Shown here piece after piece: positions 45,894 through 53,962 of a stretch of 64,000 nucleotides of DNA (position 1 is the stretch's first letter; each line of letters starts with the position of its first letter). The position numbers and the translations under genes were made by a program. This stretch comes from Streptomyces sp. Ncost-T10-10d (GTDB taxonomy: Bacteria; Actinomycetota; Actinomycetes; Streptomycetales; Streptomycetaceae): the NCBI RefSeq assembly GCF_900091955.1, contig NZ_FMDF01000175.1:1-64000 (forward strand), given 5' to 3'. The notes under the pieces were generated by a model that was given only the letters and a program-made list of their open reading frames with translations, did no database searches and had not been told where the DNA came from.

Positions 45894-46436
45894 ATGAGCA
45901 CTCCGGACGCCGCCACGGCCGCAAACTCCGTTGCACCGCCGCCCCGTTGGGCAATTTGGGCCGCACATCTGACCACCTTGGCCGTACTGCCGAGCGGGCT
46001 ATGGCGGATCGCCCTGGTGCTCGGCTGTCCGGCCGGCTACCTGGACGAGCGCTTCGCGGACTTCGAGACGCTCGGCGCGAAGGTCTGGATGCTGACGCTG
46101 AGCGTGGTCTGCGAGCTTCTCGCCTTCCTGACAATCGGTCTGGTGCGCCCCTGGGGCGAAGTCGTGCCGCGCTGGATACCGCTGATCGGAGGACGCGCCG
46201 TGCGCCCGATGGCCGCCGTCGTCCCAGCCACCCTCGGCGCAGTGGCACTGACCGTGATGTGGGCCAATGTTCCCTGGTGGTGGACCTACCCGCACGATGA
46301 CATGACGGGCACCGGCAACCTCGTGGTCGGCATCCTCTACCAACCGCTGGTCCTGTGGGGCCCTCTGCTCGCCGCCGTCACCGTCTCCTACTACCGCCGT
46401 CACCGCTCCCCGCGCAGCCGGGTCATGGCGTCTTGA
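45894..46436 (+). CDS. four-span integral membrane protein, unknown function
   Basis: A 180-residue hydrophobic protein with four predicted membrane segments: roughly WAIWAAHLTTLAVLPSGLW, VWMLTLSVVCELLAFLTIGL, MAAVVPATLGAVALTVMWA and ILYQPLVLWGPLLAAVTVSY. The loop between spans 3 and 4 holds WWWTYPHDDM. I do not recognise a family with certainty. ATG 45894 (MSTPDA) has AGGA eight bases upstream; ATG 45885 is in frame three codons earlier. Confidence 0.75.
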   Translation: MSTPDAATAANSVAPPPRWAIWAAHLTTLAVLPSGLWRIALVLGCPAGYLDERFADFETLGAKVWMLTLSVVCELLAFLTIGLVRPWGEVVPRWIPLIGGRAVRPMAAVVPATLGAVALTVMWANVPWWWTYPHDDMTGTGNLVVGILYQPLVLWGPLLAAVTVSYYRRHRSPRSRVMAS

Positions 46437-46553
46437 AGCAGTGCCCTGTTGGAGAACCTTGCCCCCCGTGTCGGTCGACTGGGTTTGATGACAAACGGGA
46501 CCTGCTGTCTGCGGCCCGGCTGATTCATCTCGCGCAGTGTCTTGGCTGCCTAC

Positions 46554-46594
46554 ACGCGTCTGACCCCCGGTGTGCTACCGGGGGCCAGACGCGT
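46554..46594. terminator. bidirectional terminator between convergent genes
   Basis: A near-perfect 18-bp stem (46554-46571 with 46577-46594, one mismatch) and a five-base loop, between the stops of the membrane-protein gene and acyl-CoA dehydrogenase. Confidence 0.85.
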
Positions 46595-46608
46595 ATGGGC
46601 AATAACCG

Positions 46609-47775
46609 CTACGGCAGGTTCCTCGCCATGACGATCCGCTGCACCTGATTCGTGCCTTCGTAAATCTGCGTGATCTTCGCGTCGCGCATCATCCGCTCCA
46701 CCGGGTAGTCCCGCGTGTAGCCGTAGCCGCCGAGCAGCTGGACCGCGTCCGTGGTGATCTCCATCGCGACGTCGGAGGCGAAGCACTTGGCCGCGGCGCC
46801 GAAGAAGGTGAGGTCGCTGTCGAGGCGCTCGGACTTGGCGGCGGCCGAGTAGGTGAGCTGGCGGGCCGCCTCCAGCTTCATGGCCATGTCGGCGAGCATG
46901 AACTGGACGCCCTGGAAGTCGCCGATCGGCTTGCCGAACTGCTTGCGCTCCTGGACGTAGCCCTTGGCGTAGTCGAGGGCGCCCTGGGCGATACCGAGGG
47001 CCTGGGCCGCGATCGTGATGCGGGTGTGGTCCAGGGTCTTCATCGCGGTGGCGAAGCCGGTGCCCTCCTCGCCGATGATGCGGTCGGCGGGGATACGGAC
47101 GTTGTCGAAGTAGACCTCGCGGGTCGGGGAGCCCTTGATGCCGAGCTTCTTCTCCGGGGCACCGAAGGAGACGCCCTCGTCCGCCTTCTCGACGACGAAG
47201 GCGGAGATGCCCTTGGAGCGCTTGGTCGGGTCGGTGACGGCCATGACCGTGTAGTACTCGGAGACGCCCGCGTTGGTGATCCAGCGCTTCACACCGTTGA
47301 GCACCCAGAAGTCGCCGTCACGCACGGCCCTGGTCTTCATGCCCGCCGCGTCGGAACCCGCGTCGGGCTCGGAAAGGCAGTACGAGAACAAGCCGTCGCC
47401 CTTGGCGAGCGGACCCAGGTACTTCTTCTTCAGGTCCTCGGAGCCGGAGAGGACCACGGGGAGCGAGCCGAGCTTGTTCACGGCCGGGATGAGGGAGGAG
47501 GAGGCGCAGACACGGGCCACCTCCTCGATCACGATGACCGTGGCGAGGGCGTCGGCGCCCGCGCCGCCGTACTCCTCGGGTACGTGCACCGCGTGCAGGT
47601 CCGCGGCAGTCAGGGCGTCCAGCGCCTCCTGCGGGAAGCGCGCGTCCTCGTCGACCGCTGCCGCGTACGGGGCGATCTTCGCCTCGGCGAGCGCGCGCAC
47701 CGTCTCGCGGAGCATCTCGTGCTCCTCGGCCGGACGGTACAGGTCGAAATCGGTCGAACCCGCCAAGGCGCTCAC
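46609..47775 (-). CDS. acyl-CoA dehydrogenase
   Basis: A 388-residue FAD flavoenzyme that introduces the alpha-beta double bond in acyl-CoA during fatty-acid or branched-chain amino-acid breakdown. Family features are LHAVHVPEEYGGAGADAL, SYCLSEPDAGSDAAGM (FAD/substrate loop), FGAPEKKLGIKGSPTREV, QLLGGYGYTRDYPVERMMRD and KITQIYEGTNQVQRIVMARN with the catalytic-base glutamate in YEGTNQ. The chain-length preference is not evident. GTG 47775 is taken; the ribosome-binding site is weak. It is divergent from ugd. Confidence 0.95.
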   Translation of the reverse strand: MSALAGSTDFDLYRPAEEHEMLRETVRALAEAKIAPYAAAVDEDARFPQEALDALTAADLHAVHVPEEYGGAGADALATVIVIEEVARVCASSSLIPAVNKLGSLPVVLSGSEDLKKKYLGPLAKGDGLFSYCLSEPDAGSDAAGMKTRAVRDGDFWVLNGVKRWITNAGVSEYYTVMAVTDPTKRSKGISAFVVEKADEGVSFGAPEKKLGIKGSPTREVYFDNVRIPADRIIGEEGTGFATAMKTLDHTRITIAAQALGIAQGALDYAKGYVQERKQFGKPIGDFQGVQFMLADMAMKLEAARQLTYSAAAKSERLDSDLTFFGAAAKCFASDVAMEITTDAVQLLGGYGYTRDYPVERMMRDAKITQIYEGTNQVQRIVMARNLP

Positions 47776-47965
47776 TCCCCAAAGATGCTAACTACCGTTA
47801 AGTAACCCGATTTTAGAGCGCCGCTCCCGCGATGGCCTATGCAATGCGTGCGTGAGCTTCGCGACAGGGGTGGGAGAAGCTGCGCAGGCAGCCGGAAACC
47901 GGGCCTCCAGAGGCACGACTATGCTCGTTCACCGCACGTCTGTCCGCATCTCCCAGGAGCACTAC

Positions 47966-49309
47966 ATGGCCCTCAGGATCACTGTGATCGGCACCGGCTA
48001 TCTCGGCGCCACCCACGCCGCGGCCATGGCGGAACTGGGCTTCGAAGTGCTCGGCCTCGATGTCGTGCCCGAGAAGATCGAGATGCTGAGCACCGGCAAG
48101 GTCCCGATGTACGAGCCGGGCCTCGAAGAGCTGCTCCGCAAGCATGTGGAGGGCATCGAGGGAGCCACCGGACGGCTGCGGTTCACCACCTCGTGGGAAG
48201 AGGTGGCGGCCTTCGGCGATGTGCACTTCGTCTGCGTGAACACTCCGCAGAAGCACGGCGAGTACGCCTGCGACATGAGCTACGTCGACAGCGCCTTCGA
48301 GTCGCTGGCACCGCATCTGACCCGGCCCGCCCTGGTGGTCGGGAAGTCGACCGTGCCGGTGGGTTCGGCGGCCCGGCTCGCGGCGCGGCTGGCAGAGCTG
48401 GCGCCGGCGGGTACGGAAGCGGAGCTGGCCTGGAACCCGGAGTTCCTGCGCGAGGGCTTCGCCGTGAAGGACACCCTGCACCCGGACCGGATCGTCGTCG
48501 GCGTGGCGAGCGAGCGGGCCGAGAAGTCGCTGCGCGAGGTGTACGCGGTGCCGGTCGCCGAGGGGTCGCCGTTCGTGGTGACGGACTTCCCGACCGCCGA
48601 GCTGGTGAAGACGGCGGCCAATTCCTTCCTGGCCACGAAGATCTCGTTCATCAACGCCATGGCGGAGGTCTGCGAGGCCGCCGACGGCGATGTGAAGAAG
48701 CTGGCCGAGGCGATCGGGCACGACGAGCGGATCGGGTCCAAGTTCCTGCGGGCCGGGATCGGCTTCGGCGGCGGCTGTCTGCCGAAGGACATCCGGGCCT
48801 TCATGGCACGCGCCGGTGAGCTGGGCGCGGACCAGGCACTGACCTTCCTCCGCGAGGTCGACTCGATCAATATGCGGCGCCGCGGCCACATGGTGGAGCT
48901 GGCCCGCGAGGCCGTGGGCGGCGATTCGTTCCTCGGCAAGCGGGTCGCGGTCCTGGGTGCGACGTTCAAGCCGGACTCGGACGACGTACGGGACTCGCCG
49001 GCGCTGAACGTGGCCGGTCAGATCCATCTGCAGGGCGGCCAGGTCACAGTCTTCGACCCGAAGGGCATGGACAACGCCCGGCGGCTCTTCCCGACCCTCG
49101 GTTACGCGGACTCGGCGCTGGAGGCGGTGCGCGGCGCGGATGTGGTGCTGCATCTGACGGAGTGGCGCGAGTTCCGCGAGCTGGACCCGGCGGCGCTCGG
49201 CGAGGTCGCGTCCCGCCGGATAATCCTGGACGGCCGCAACGCGCTCGACAGCGAGCAGTGGCGCGAGGCCGGCTGGACGTACCGGGCCATGGGGCGCCCG
49301 AAGGCCTGA
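47966..49309 (+). CDS. ugd: UDP-glucose 6-dehydrogenase
   Basis: A 447-residue NAD-dependent enzyme making UDP-glucuronic acid from UDP-glucose (or the related GDP-mannose dehydrogenase reaction). The Rossmann start is RITVIGTGYLGATHAAAM; C271 in GFGGGCLPKDIRAF is the catalytic cysteine; KTAANSFLATKISFINAMAE and the C-terminal GATFKPDSDDVRDSP are typical. UDP-glucuronate would feed a teichuronic-acid-like polymer, in line with the LCP array, but this is inference. ATG 47966 has AGGAG six bases upstream. Confidence 0.95.
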   Translation: MALRITVIGTGYLGATHAAAMAELGFEVLGLDVVPEKIEMLSTGKVPMYEPGLEELLRKHVEGIEGATGRLRFTTSWEEVAAFGDVHFVCVNTPQKHGEYACDMSYVDSAFESLAPHLTRPALVVGKSTVPVGSAARLAARLAELAPAGTEAELAWNPEFLREGFAVKDTLHPDRIVVGVASERAEKSLREVYAVPVAEGSPFVVTDFPTAELVKTAANSFLATKISFINAMAEVCEAADGDVKKLAEAIGHDERIGSKFLRAGIGFGGGCLPKDIRAFMARAGELGADQALTFLREVDSINMRRRGHMVELAREAVGGDSFLGKRVAVLGATFKPDSDDVRDSPALNVAGQIHLQGGQVTVFDPKGMDNARRLFPTLGYADSALEAVRGADVVLHLTEWREFRELDPAALGEVASRRIILDGRNALDSEQWREAGWTYRAMGRPKA

Positions 49310-49332
49310 CACATCCGGTCTTCGGACCGGTC

Positions 49333-49845
49333 TCAGCCGCGCTTCGCGCGGTAGGTGCGCATCTTGGCGCGGGCGCCGCACACCGACATGGAGCACCAGC
49401 GGCGGCGCCCCGCCGGGCTGCGATCGTAATAGGCCCATTGGCAGTCCTCGGCCTCGCACGCCTTGAGCCGGGCCCAGGTGCCGTCGGCCGCCGCGGTGGC
49501 GATGGCCGCCGCGACACGGGCGGTCAGACCGGCCGGTTCGGCGGCGGGCCGCAGTGAGGCGGCGCCCGCCGCGTCCACGGTGACGCGCAGGGGCGCTTCG
49601 GCGAGGAGCCGGTCGAGCGGGGGTGCCGCGGAGCCGTCCGGCGGACGGTGGCCGGCATGGGCGAGGCAGGCGGTGCGGAGCGCCTCACGCAGAACGCGGG
49701 CGTCCGGGACGTCCGGCTCGGTGAGAGAGAAGGCGGCGCGCCCGTCCGCCGTATCGAGAGTGTCCGCACCGGTCTCGATGTCCAGTGTGTTGACCAGGGC
49801 CTCGATCAGCGCGAGTCCACCGGGCGCGGAATCCTTCTCATTCAT
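49333..49845 (-). CDS. CGNR zinc-finger (ABATE domain) regulator
   Basis: A 170-residue presumed transcription factor. The N-terminal two thirds is the ABATE-type domain (LALIEALVNTLDIE); the C-terminus is the CGNR zinc finger CEAEDCQWAYYDRSPAGRRRWCSMSVCGARAKMRTYR, with four cysteines and the CGxR turn. It is divergent from the VOC gene, and the 95-base gap carries repeated GTTACC/GGTAAC words, so it may control itself and its neighbour. ATG 49845 has GGAGGT 12 bases upstream. Confidence 0.9.
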   Translation of the reverse strand: MNEKDSAPGGLALIEALVNTLDIETGADTLDTADGRAAFSLTEPDVPDARVLREALRTACLAHAGHRPPDGSAAPPLDRLLAEAPLRVTVDAAGAASLRPAAEPAGLTARVAAAIATAAADGTWARLKACEAEDCQWAYYDRSPAGRRRWCSMSVCGARAKMRTYRAKRG

Positions 49846-49854
49846 GGTTGCGAC

Positions 49855-49915
49855 GTTACCTCCAGTGCGGCAGCATGCAGTAACGGTTACCTGTTGGGAC
49901 GCCTTAGGGGTAACC
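49855..49915. promoter_or_regulatory. repeated GTTACC/GGTAAC operator-like sites
   Basis: GTTACC words occur at 49855-49860 and, as part of the palindrome gtaacggttacc, at 49880-49891; GGTAACC is at 49909-49915. All lie within the short gap between the divergent CGNR regulator and VOC genes. This spacing suggests an operator for the regulator encoded at the left. No footprint evidence is available. Confidence 0.5.
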
Positions 49916-49940
49916 ATCCCTGCCTGAAGGAGGAAGTGTC

Positions 49941-50300
49941 ATGACTGTCGCCACTCTGGGTGCCGTCGTTCTGGACTGCCCCGACCCCGTTGCGCTCGCC
50001 GGGTTCTACGCCGGGCTGCTCGGCGGAAAGGTCGAGGACCACGAGGGCTGGGTGGAGCTGACCGGTGGCACGGCCGTGCCGCTCGCGTTCCAGGCCGCGC
50101 CCGGTTTCGTACCGCCGCGGTGGCCGCGCCCGGACGGCTCGCAGCAGTTCCATCTGGATCTGACCGTGCCGGATCTGGACGCGGCGGAGCGGGAGGTGCT
50201 TGCGCTGGGTGCGGCCGTGCTGGATGCGGAGGACCGGGAGCGGAGTTTCCGGGTGTACGCGGATCCTGCGGGGCACCCGTTCTGTCTGTGTGCGGGTTAG
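49941..50300 (+). CDS. VOC (glyoxalase/bleomycin-resistance/dioxygenase) family protein
   Basis: A 119-residue single-module VOC protein: VVLDCPDPVALAGFYAGLLG at the start, then PDGSQQFHLDLTVPDLDAAE with a histidine metal ligand and the C-terminal YADPAGHPFCLCAG. Members bind small molecules or catalyse metal-dependent reactions. GAAGGAGGA lies just before the ATG, so translation should be strong. A terminator hairpin begins five bases after the stop. Confidence 0.92.
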   Translation: MTVATLGAVVLDCPDPVALAGFYAGLLGGKVEDHEGWVELTGGTAVPLAFQAAPGFVPPRWPRPDGSQQFHLDLTVPDLDAAEREVLALGAAVLDAEDRERSFRVYADPAGHPFCLCAG

Positions 50301-50304
50301 AAAA

Positions 50305-50336
50305 CGTGCGGGGCACCCCTGGGGGTGCCCCGCACG
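50305..50336. terminator. bidirectional terminator between VOC and dipeptidase genes
   Basis: A perfect 15-bp stem (cgtgcggggcacccc at 50305-50319 with its complement at 50322-50336) with a two-base loop, between convergent stops 50 bases apart. Confidence 0.88.
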
Positions 50337-50349
50337 CGACAGCTCCGGC

Positions 50350-51543
50350 TCAGCCGGCCCGGGTGTCCAGCTGCTCGATCGTGGCGTGGGACGGGGCCCG
50401 GCGCGTGCTCAGCTCGCGTGCGACGTCCTCGGCGTCGCGCAGCACCCGTACCGCGTTCTGCCAGGTGAGCTTGGCGAGATCGGCGGTGGACCAGCTCCGG
50501 CCGAGCAGCTCCGCGATCAGGTTCGGGTAGCCCGCGACATCCTGGAGCCCCTCCGGGAGGAAGGCGGTGCCGTCGTAGTCGCCGCCGATGCCGATGTGAT
50601 CGATCCCGGCGACCTCGCGCATGTGGTCGAGGTGGTCGGCGATCGTCGCCGCGGTGGCCATCGGGCGCGGGTTGGCCGCTTCGAAGGCTGCGTGGATCTT
50701 CATGGCCTGCGCGGTGGTGTCGAGGTGGTGCAGCCCGTGGGCGCGCATGTTCTCGTCCGCGGCATGGGTCCAGGCGACGGCTGCCGGGAGGACGAACTTC
50801 GGTACGAAGGTCGCCATGGCGATGCCGCCGTTGGCCGGGAGCCGGCCGAGGACGTCGTCGGGGATGTTGCGCGGGTGGTCGCAGATCGCGCGTGACGAGG
50901 AGTGCGAGAAGATCACCGGCGCGGTGGAGGTGTCGAGCGCGTCGCGCATCGTGGTGGCCGCCACGTGGGAGAGGTCGACCAGCATGCCGGTGCGGTTCAT
51001 CTCCCGTACGACCTCGTGGCCGAAGGGCGAGAGACCGCCCACGCCCGGCTCATCGGTCGCCGAGTCAGCCCACGCGATGTTGTCGTTGTGGGTGAGCGTC
51101 ATGTAGCGGACGCCCAGGGCATGCAGCGCGCGCAGGGTGCCCAGCGAGTTGTTGATGGAGTGGCCGCCCTCGGCGCCCATCAGGGAGGCGATACGGCCTT
51201 CGGTGCGAGCCGTCTCCATGTCGTCGGCGGTCAGGGCGCGCCGCAGGTCCGCGGGGTAGCGCTCCAGCAGCTCGGTGACCACGTCGATCTGTTCGAGGGT
51301 GGCGCTGACGGCTTCGTCGCCCGTCATGTCGGACTGTACGTAGACGGACCAGAACTGGGCGCCGACGCCGCCCGCGCGCAGCCGCGGGATGTCGGTGTGC
51401 AGATGGGCGGACTGGTCGGTGGCGATGTCGCGGGCGTCCAGGTCGTAGCCGACCTGTTCGCGCAGCGCCCACGGCAGATCGTTGTGGCCGTCGACGACGG
51501 GGTACTCGGCAAGGAGTTCGGCGGCCCGCTTCAGCTGGTCCAC
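50350..51543 (-). CDS. membrane dipeptidase (renal dipeptidase, peptidase family M19)
   Basis: A 397-residue binuclear zinc peptidase that cleaves dipeptides. HxD zinc ligands are H20 and D22 in VVDGHNDLPW; the bridging glutamate is in SLMGAEGGHSI; LVDLSHVAATTM and PVIFSHSSSRAICDHPRN give the other ligands; GIGGDYDGT is typical near the end. It has no signal peptide, so it is probably cytosolic. It follows purE by seven bases in a purK-purE-dipeptidase run. GTG 51543 is the first start; its ribosome-binding site is weak. Confidence 0.93.
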   Translation of the reverse strand: MDQLKRAAELLAEYPVVDGHNDLPWALREQVGYDLDARDIATDQSAHLHTDIPRLRAGGVGAQFWSVYVQSDMTGDEAVSATLEQIDVVTELLERYPADLRRALTADDMETARTEGRIASLMGAEGGHSINNSLGTLRALHALGVRYMTLTHNDNIAWADSATDEPGVGGLSPFGHEVVREMNRTGMLVDLSHVAATTMRDALDTSTAPVIFSHSSSRAICDHPRNIPDDVLGRLPANGGIAMATFVPKFVLPAAVAWTHAADENMRAHGLHHLDTTAQAMKIHAAFEAANPRPMATAATIADHLDHMREVAGIDHIGIGGDYDGTAFLPEGLQDVAGYPNLIAELLGRSWSTADLAKLTWQNAVRVLRDAEDVARELSTRRAPSHATIEQLDTRAG

Positions 51544-51550
51544 GGGTGGC

Positions 51551-52090
51551 CTACTTCCCGAAACCGAAGGAGTCGCTGCCCTCGACCTTGCTGCGCAGCC
51601 GCTTGCCCTTCTCCGTCGCCTGGTCGTTCAGCTCCTGCTGGAACTCGGCCATGCGGGCCTGCAGCTCACTGTCGTGGGCGGCGAGGATGCGTGCGGCGAG
51701 CAGGCCCGCGTTGCGTGCGCCGCCGACCGAGACGGTGGCGACGGGAACACCGGCGGGCATCTGCACGATGGAGAGCAGGCTGTCCATGCCGTCGAGATAC
51801 TTCAGCGGCACCGGGACGCCGATGACGGGCAGCGGGGTGACGGAGGCGAGCATGCCGGGCAGGTGGGCGGCGCCGCCCGCGCCCGCGATGATCACCTTGA
51901 GGCCGCGGTCCGCCGCGTGCTCGCCGTACGCGATCATCTCGCGCGGCATGCGGTGGGCGGAGACGACGTCGACCTCGTAGGGGATCTCGAACTCGTCGAG
52001 GGCCTTGGCCGCTGCTTCCATGACGGGCCAGTCGGAGTCCGAGCCCATGACGATGCCGACGACCGGCGCGGCGGAGGCGGGGGAAGTCAT
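51551..52090 (-). CDS. purE: 5-(carboxyamino)imidazole ribonucleotide mutase
   Basis: A 179-residue class I PurE that rearranges N5-CAIR to CAIR in purine biosynthesis. Signature residues: GIVMGSDSDWPVM (S18, D20), VVSAHRMPRE (S44, H46, R47), IAGAGGAAHLPGM and SIVQMPAGVPVATV. It overlaps the purK stop by four bases (52087-52090), so the two enzymes, which act in sequence, are translationally coupled. Confidence 0.97.
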   Translation of the reverse strand: MTSPASAAPVVGIVMGSDSDWPVMEAAAKALDEFEIPYEVDVVSAHRMPREMIAYGEHAADRGLKVIIAGAGGAAHLPGMLASVTPLPVIGVPVPLKYLDGMDSLLSIVQMPAGVPVATVSVGGARNAGLLAARILAAHDSELQARMAEFQQELNDQATEKGKRLRSKVEGSDSFGFGK

Positions 52091-53238
52091 TCGGTGATCG
52101 TTCCTCTGAGGTAGTCAGCTGCATGACGGGCTCGGTCTCGCACGTCCGCCAAGTCGTCGCCGTAGGTGTTGACGTGTCCGACCTTGCGGCCGGGCTTCAC
52201 GTCCTTGCCGTACATGTGGATCTTGAGCTGAGGGTCGCGGGCCATGCAGTGCAGATACGCCTGGTACATGTCCGGGTAGTCGCCGCCGAGCACATTGGAC
52301 ATGACCGTCCAGGTGGCGCGCGGACGCGGGTCGCCGAGCGGGAGGTCGAGGACGGCCCGGACGTGGTTGGCGAACTGCGAGGTGATCGCGCCGTCCTGGG
52401 TCCAGTGCCCGGAGTTGTGCGGGCGCATCGCGAGCTCGTTGACCAGGATGCCGGGCTTCCCGTCGGGCCCACGGGTCTCGAAGAGTTCGACGGCGAGGTG
52501 GCCGACGACGCCGAGCTCGGAGGCGATTCGGAGAGCGAGCTGCTGGGCCTCGCCCGCGAGCCGCTCGTCCAGCTCCGGGGCCGGGGCGATGACCGTGTCG
52601 CAGACCCCGTCGACCTGGATCGACTCGACGACCGGGTACGCGACGGCCTGGCCGTGCGGCGAGCGGACGATATTGGCCGCCAGCTCCCGCACGAAGTCGA
52701 CCTTCTCCTCGGCGAGGACGGCGACACCGGCCCGGAAGGGGTCGGCCGCGTCCGCCTCGGAGCGGACCACCCAGACGCCCTTGCCGTCGTAGCCGCCGCG
52801 GACCGTCTTGAGGATGACGGGGAAGCCCCCGACCTCTTCCGCGAAGGCCGCGACGTCGGCCGGGTCCTTCACGATGCGGTGGCGGGGGCAGGGCGCGCCG
52901 ATCTCGGTGAGCTTCGCGCGCATCACCCCCTTGTCCTGGGCGTGCACCAGCGCATCGGGTCCCGGGCGCACGGGAATGCCGTCCGCCTCCAGGGCCCGCA
53001 GGTGTTCGGTCGGTACGTGCTCGTGATCGAAGGTGATCACGTCACAGCCGCGCGCGAAGGCGCGCAGCGTGTCCAGGTCGCGATAGTCGCCGACGACGAC
53101 TTCGTTCACCACCTGGGCCGCCGAGTCCTGGGGGGTGTCACTGAGGAGCTTGAATTTGATGCCGAGGGGGATGCCTGCCTCGTGGGTCATACGGGCGAGC
53201 TGACCGCCGCCGACCATGCCGACTACCGGGAACGTCAC
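52087..53238 (-). CDS. purK: 5-(carboxyamino)imidazole ribonucleotide synthase
   Basis: A 383-residue ATP-grasp enzyme that carboxylates AIR with bicarbonate and ATP to N5-CAIR, the substrate of PurE. Features: VVGMVGGGQLARM at the start, TFDHEHVPTEHL, GGFPVILKTVRGGYDGKGVW (ATP-grasp), VNELAMRPHNSGHWT. GTG 53238 was chosen from the conserved N-terminus; GGAGG lies only one base before it, which is unusually close, so a slightly different start is possible. Divergent from gtrA. Confidence 0.95.
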   Translation of the reverse strand: MTFPVVGMVGGGQLARMTHEAGIPLGIKFKLLSDTPQDSAAQVVNEVVVGDYRDLDTLRAFARGCDVITFDHEHVPTEHLRALEADGIPVRPGPDALVHAQDKGVMRAKLTEIGAPCPRHRIVKDPADVAAFAEEVGGFPVILKTVRGGYDGKGVWVVRSEADAADPFRAGVAVLAEEKVDFVRELAANIVRSPHGQAVAYPVVESIQVDGVCDTVIAPAPELDERLAGEAQQLALRIASELGVVGHLAVELFETRGPDGKPGILVNELAMRPHNSGHWTQDGAITSQFANHVRAVLDLPLGDPRPRATWTVMSNVLGGDYPDMYQAYLHCMARDPQLKIHMYGKDVKPGRKVGHVNTYGDDLADVRDRARHAADYLRGTITE

Positions 53239-53409
53239 TCCTCCAGGGTATCCGGCGCCCCGGGGGGCGTCCGACGACGCCCTCCGCCCGCCCCGGCGGA
53301 GGCACGTCACAGCATCGCCACGCCTGACAGAACATCCACAGGCAACCCCTGGACGGGCTGGATAGCATGAGCGGGTTGACGTAACCGACAGACGGGCTGA
53401 GCGATCACC

Positions 53410-53934
53410 ATGAGCGAACGGGGCGCACTGCGAACCCGGCTGGATCTGCTGGCCCGGGAGGTCGCCAAGTTCGGGGCGGTCGGCGCATTCGGCCTGGTGG
53501 TCAACATCGCGGTATCCAACCTGCTCTGGCGCACCACGGACCTTCAGGTGGTGCGGGCAGGTCTGCTGGCGACGTTCGTCGCCATCCTCTTCAACTACAT
53601 CGGCTTCCGCTACTGGACGTACCGGGACCGTGACAAGACCGGGCGGACCCGGGAGCTGACGCTGTTCCTGCTGTTCAGCGCGGCGGGTGCGGTCATCGAG
53701 ACCGGTGTGCTGTACGTGGCGACGTACGGGTTCGGGTGGAACAGTCCGATCCAGAGCAATGTCTTCAAGATCCTCGGGATCGGCATCGCGACGCTGTTCC
53801 GCTTCTGGTCCTACCGGACGTGGGTGTTCAAGGCGCTGCCCGCGAAGGAGACCGTGCTGAGCGCGGAGGGGTTCCTGAAGCAGGGACGTACGGAGCAGGT
53901 GCCGCGGGCCGAGGCGGATCCGGTGCGGCGGTAG
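53410..53934 (+). CDS. GtrA family membrane protein
   Basis: A 174-residue GtrA-type protein with four membrane segments starting at KFGAVGAFGLVVNIAVSNLL; NYIGFRYWTYRDRD and IATLFRFWSYRTWVFK are typical. GtrA proteins are thought to help flip undecaprenyl-phosphate-linked sugars across the membrane for envelope polysaccharide modification. That fits the window's cell-wall polymer theme, but the glycosyltransferase partner is not adjacent. Divergent from purK. Confidence 0.93.
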   Translation: MSERGALRTRLDLLAREVAKFGAVGAFGLVVNIAVSNLLWRTTDLQVVRAGLLATFVAILFNYIGFRYWTYRDRDKTGRTRELTLFLLFSAAGAVIETGVLYVATYGFGWNSPIQSNVFKILGIGIATLFRFWSYRTWVFKALPAKETVLSAEGFLKQGRTEQVPRAEADPVRR

Positions 53935-53962
53935 CCGCCCACCGCACACGTTCACCCTGCCC

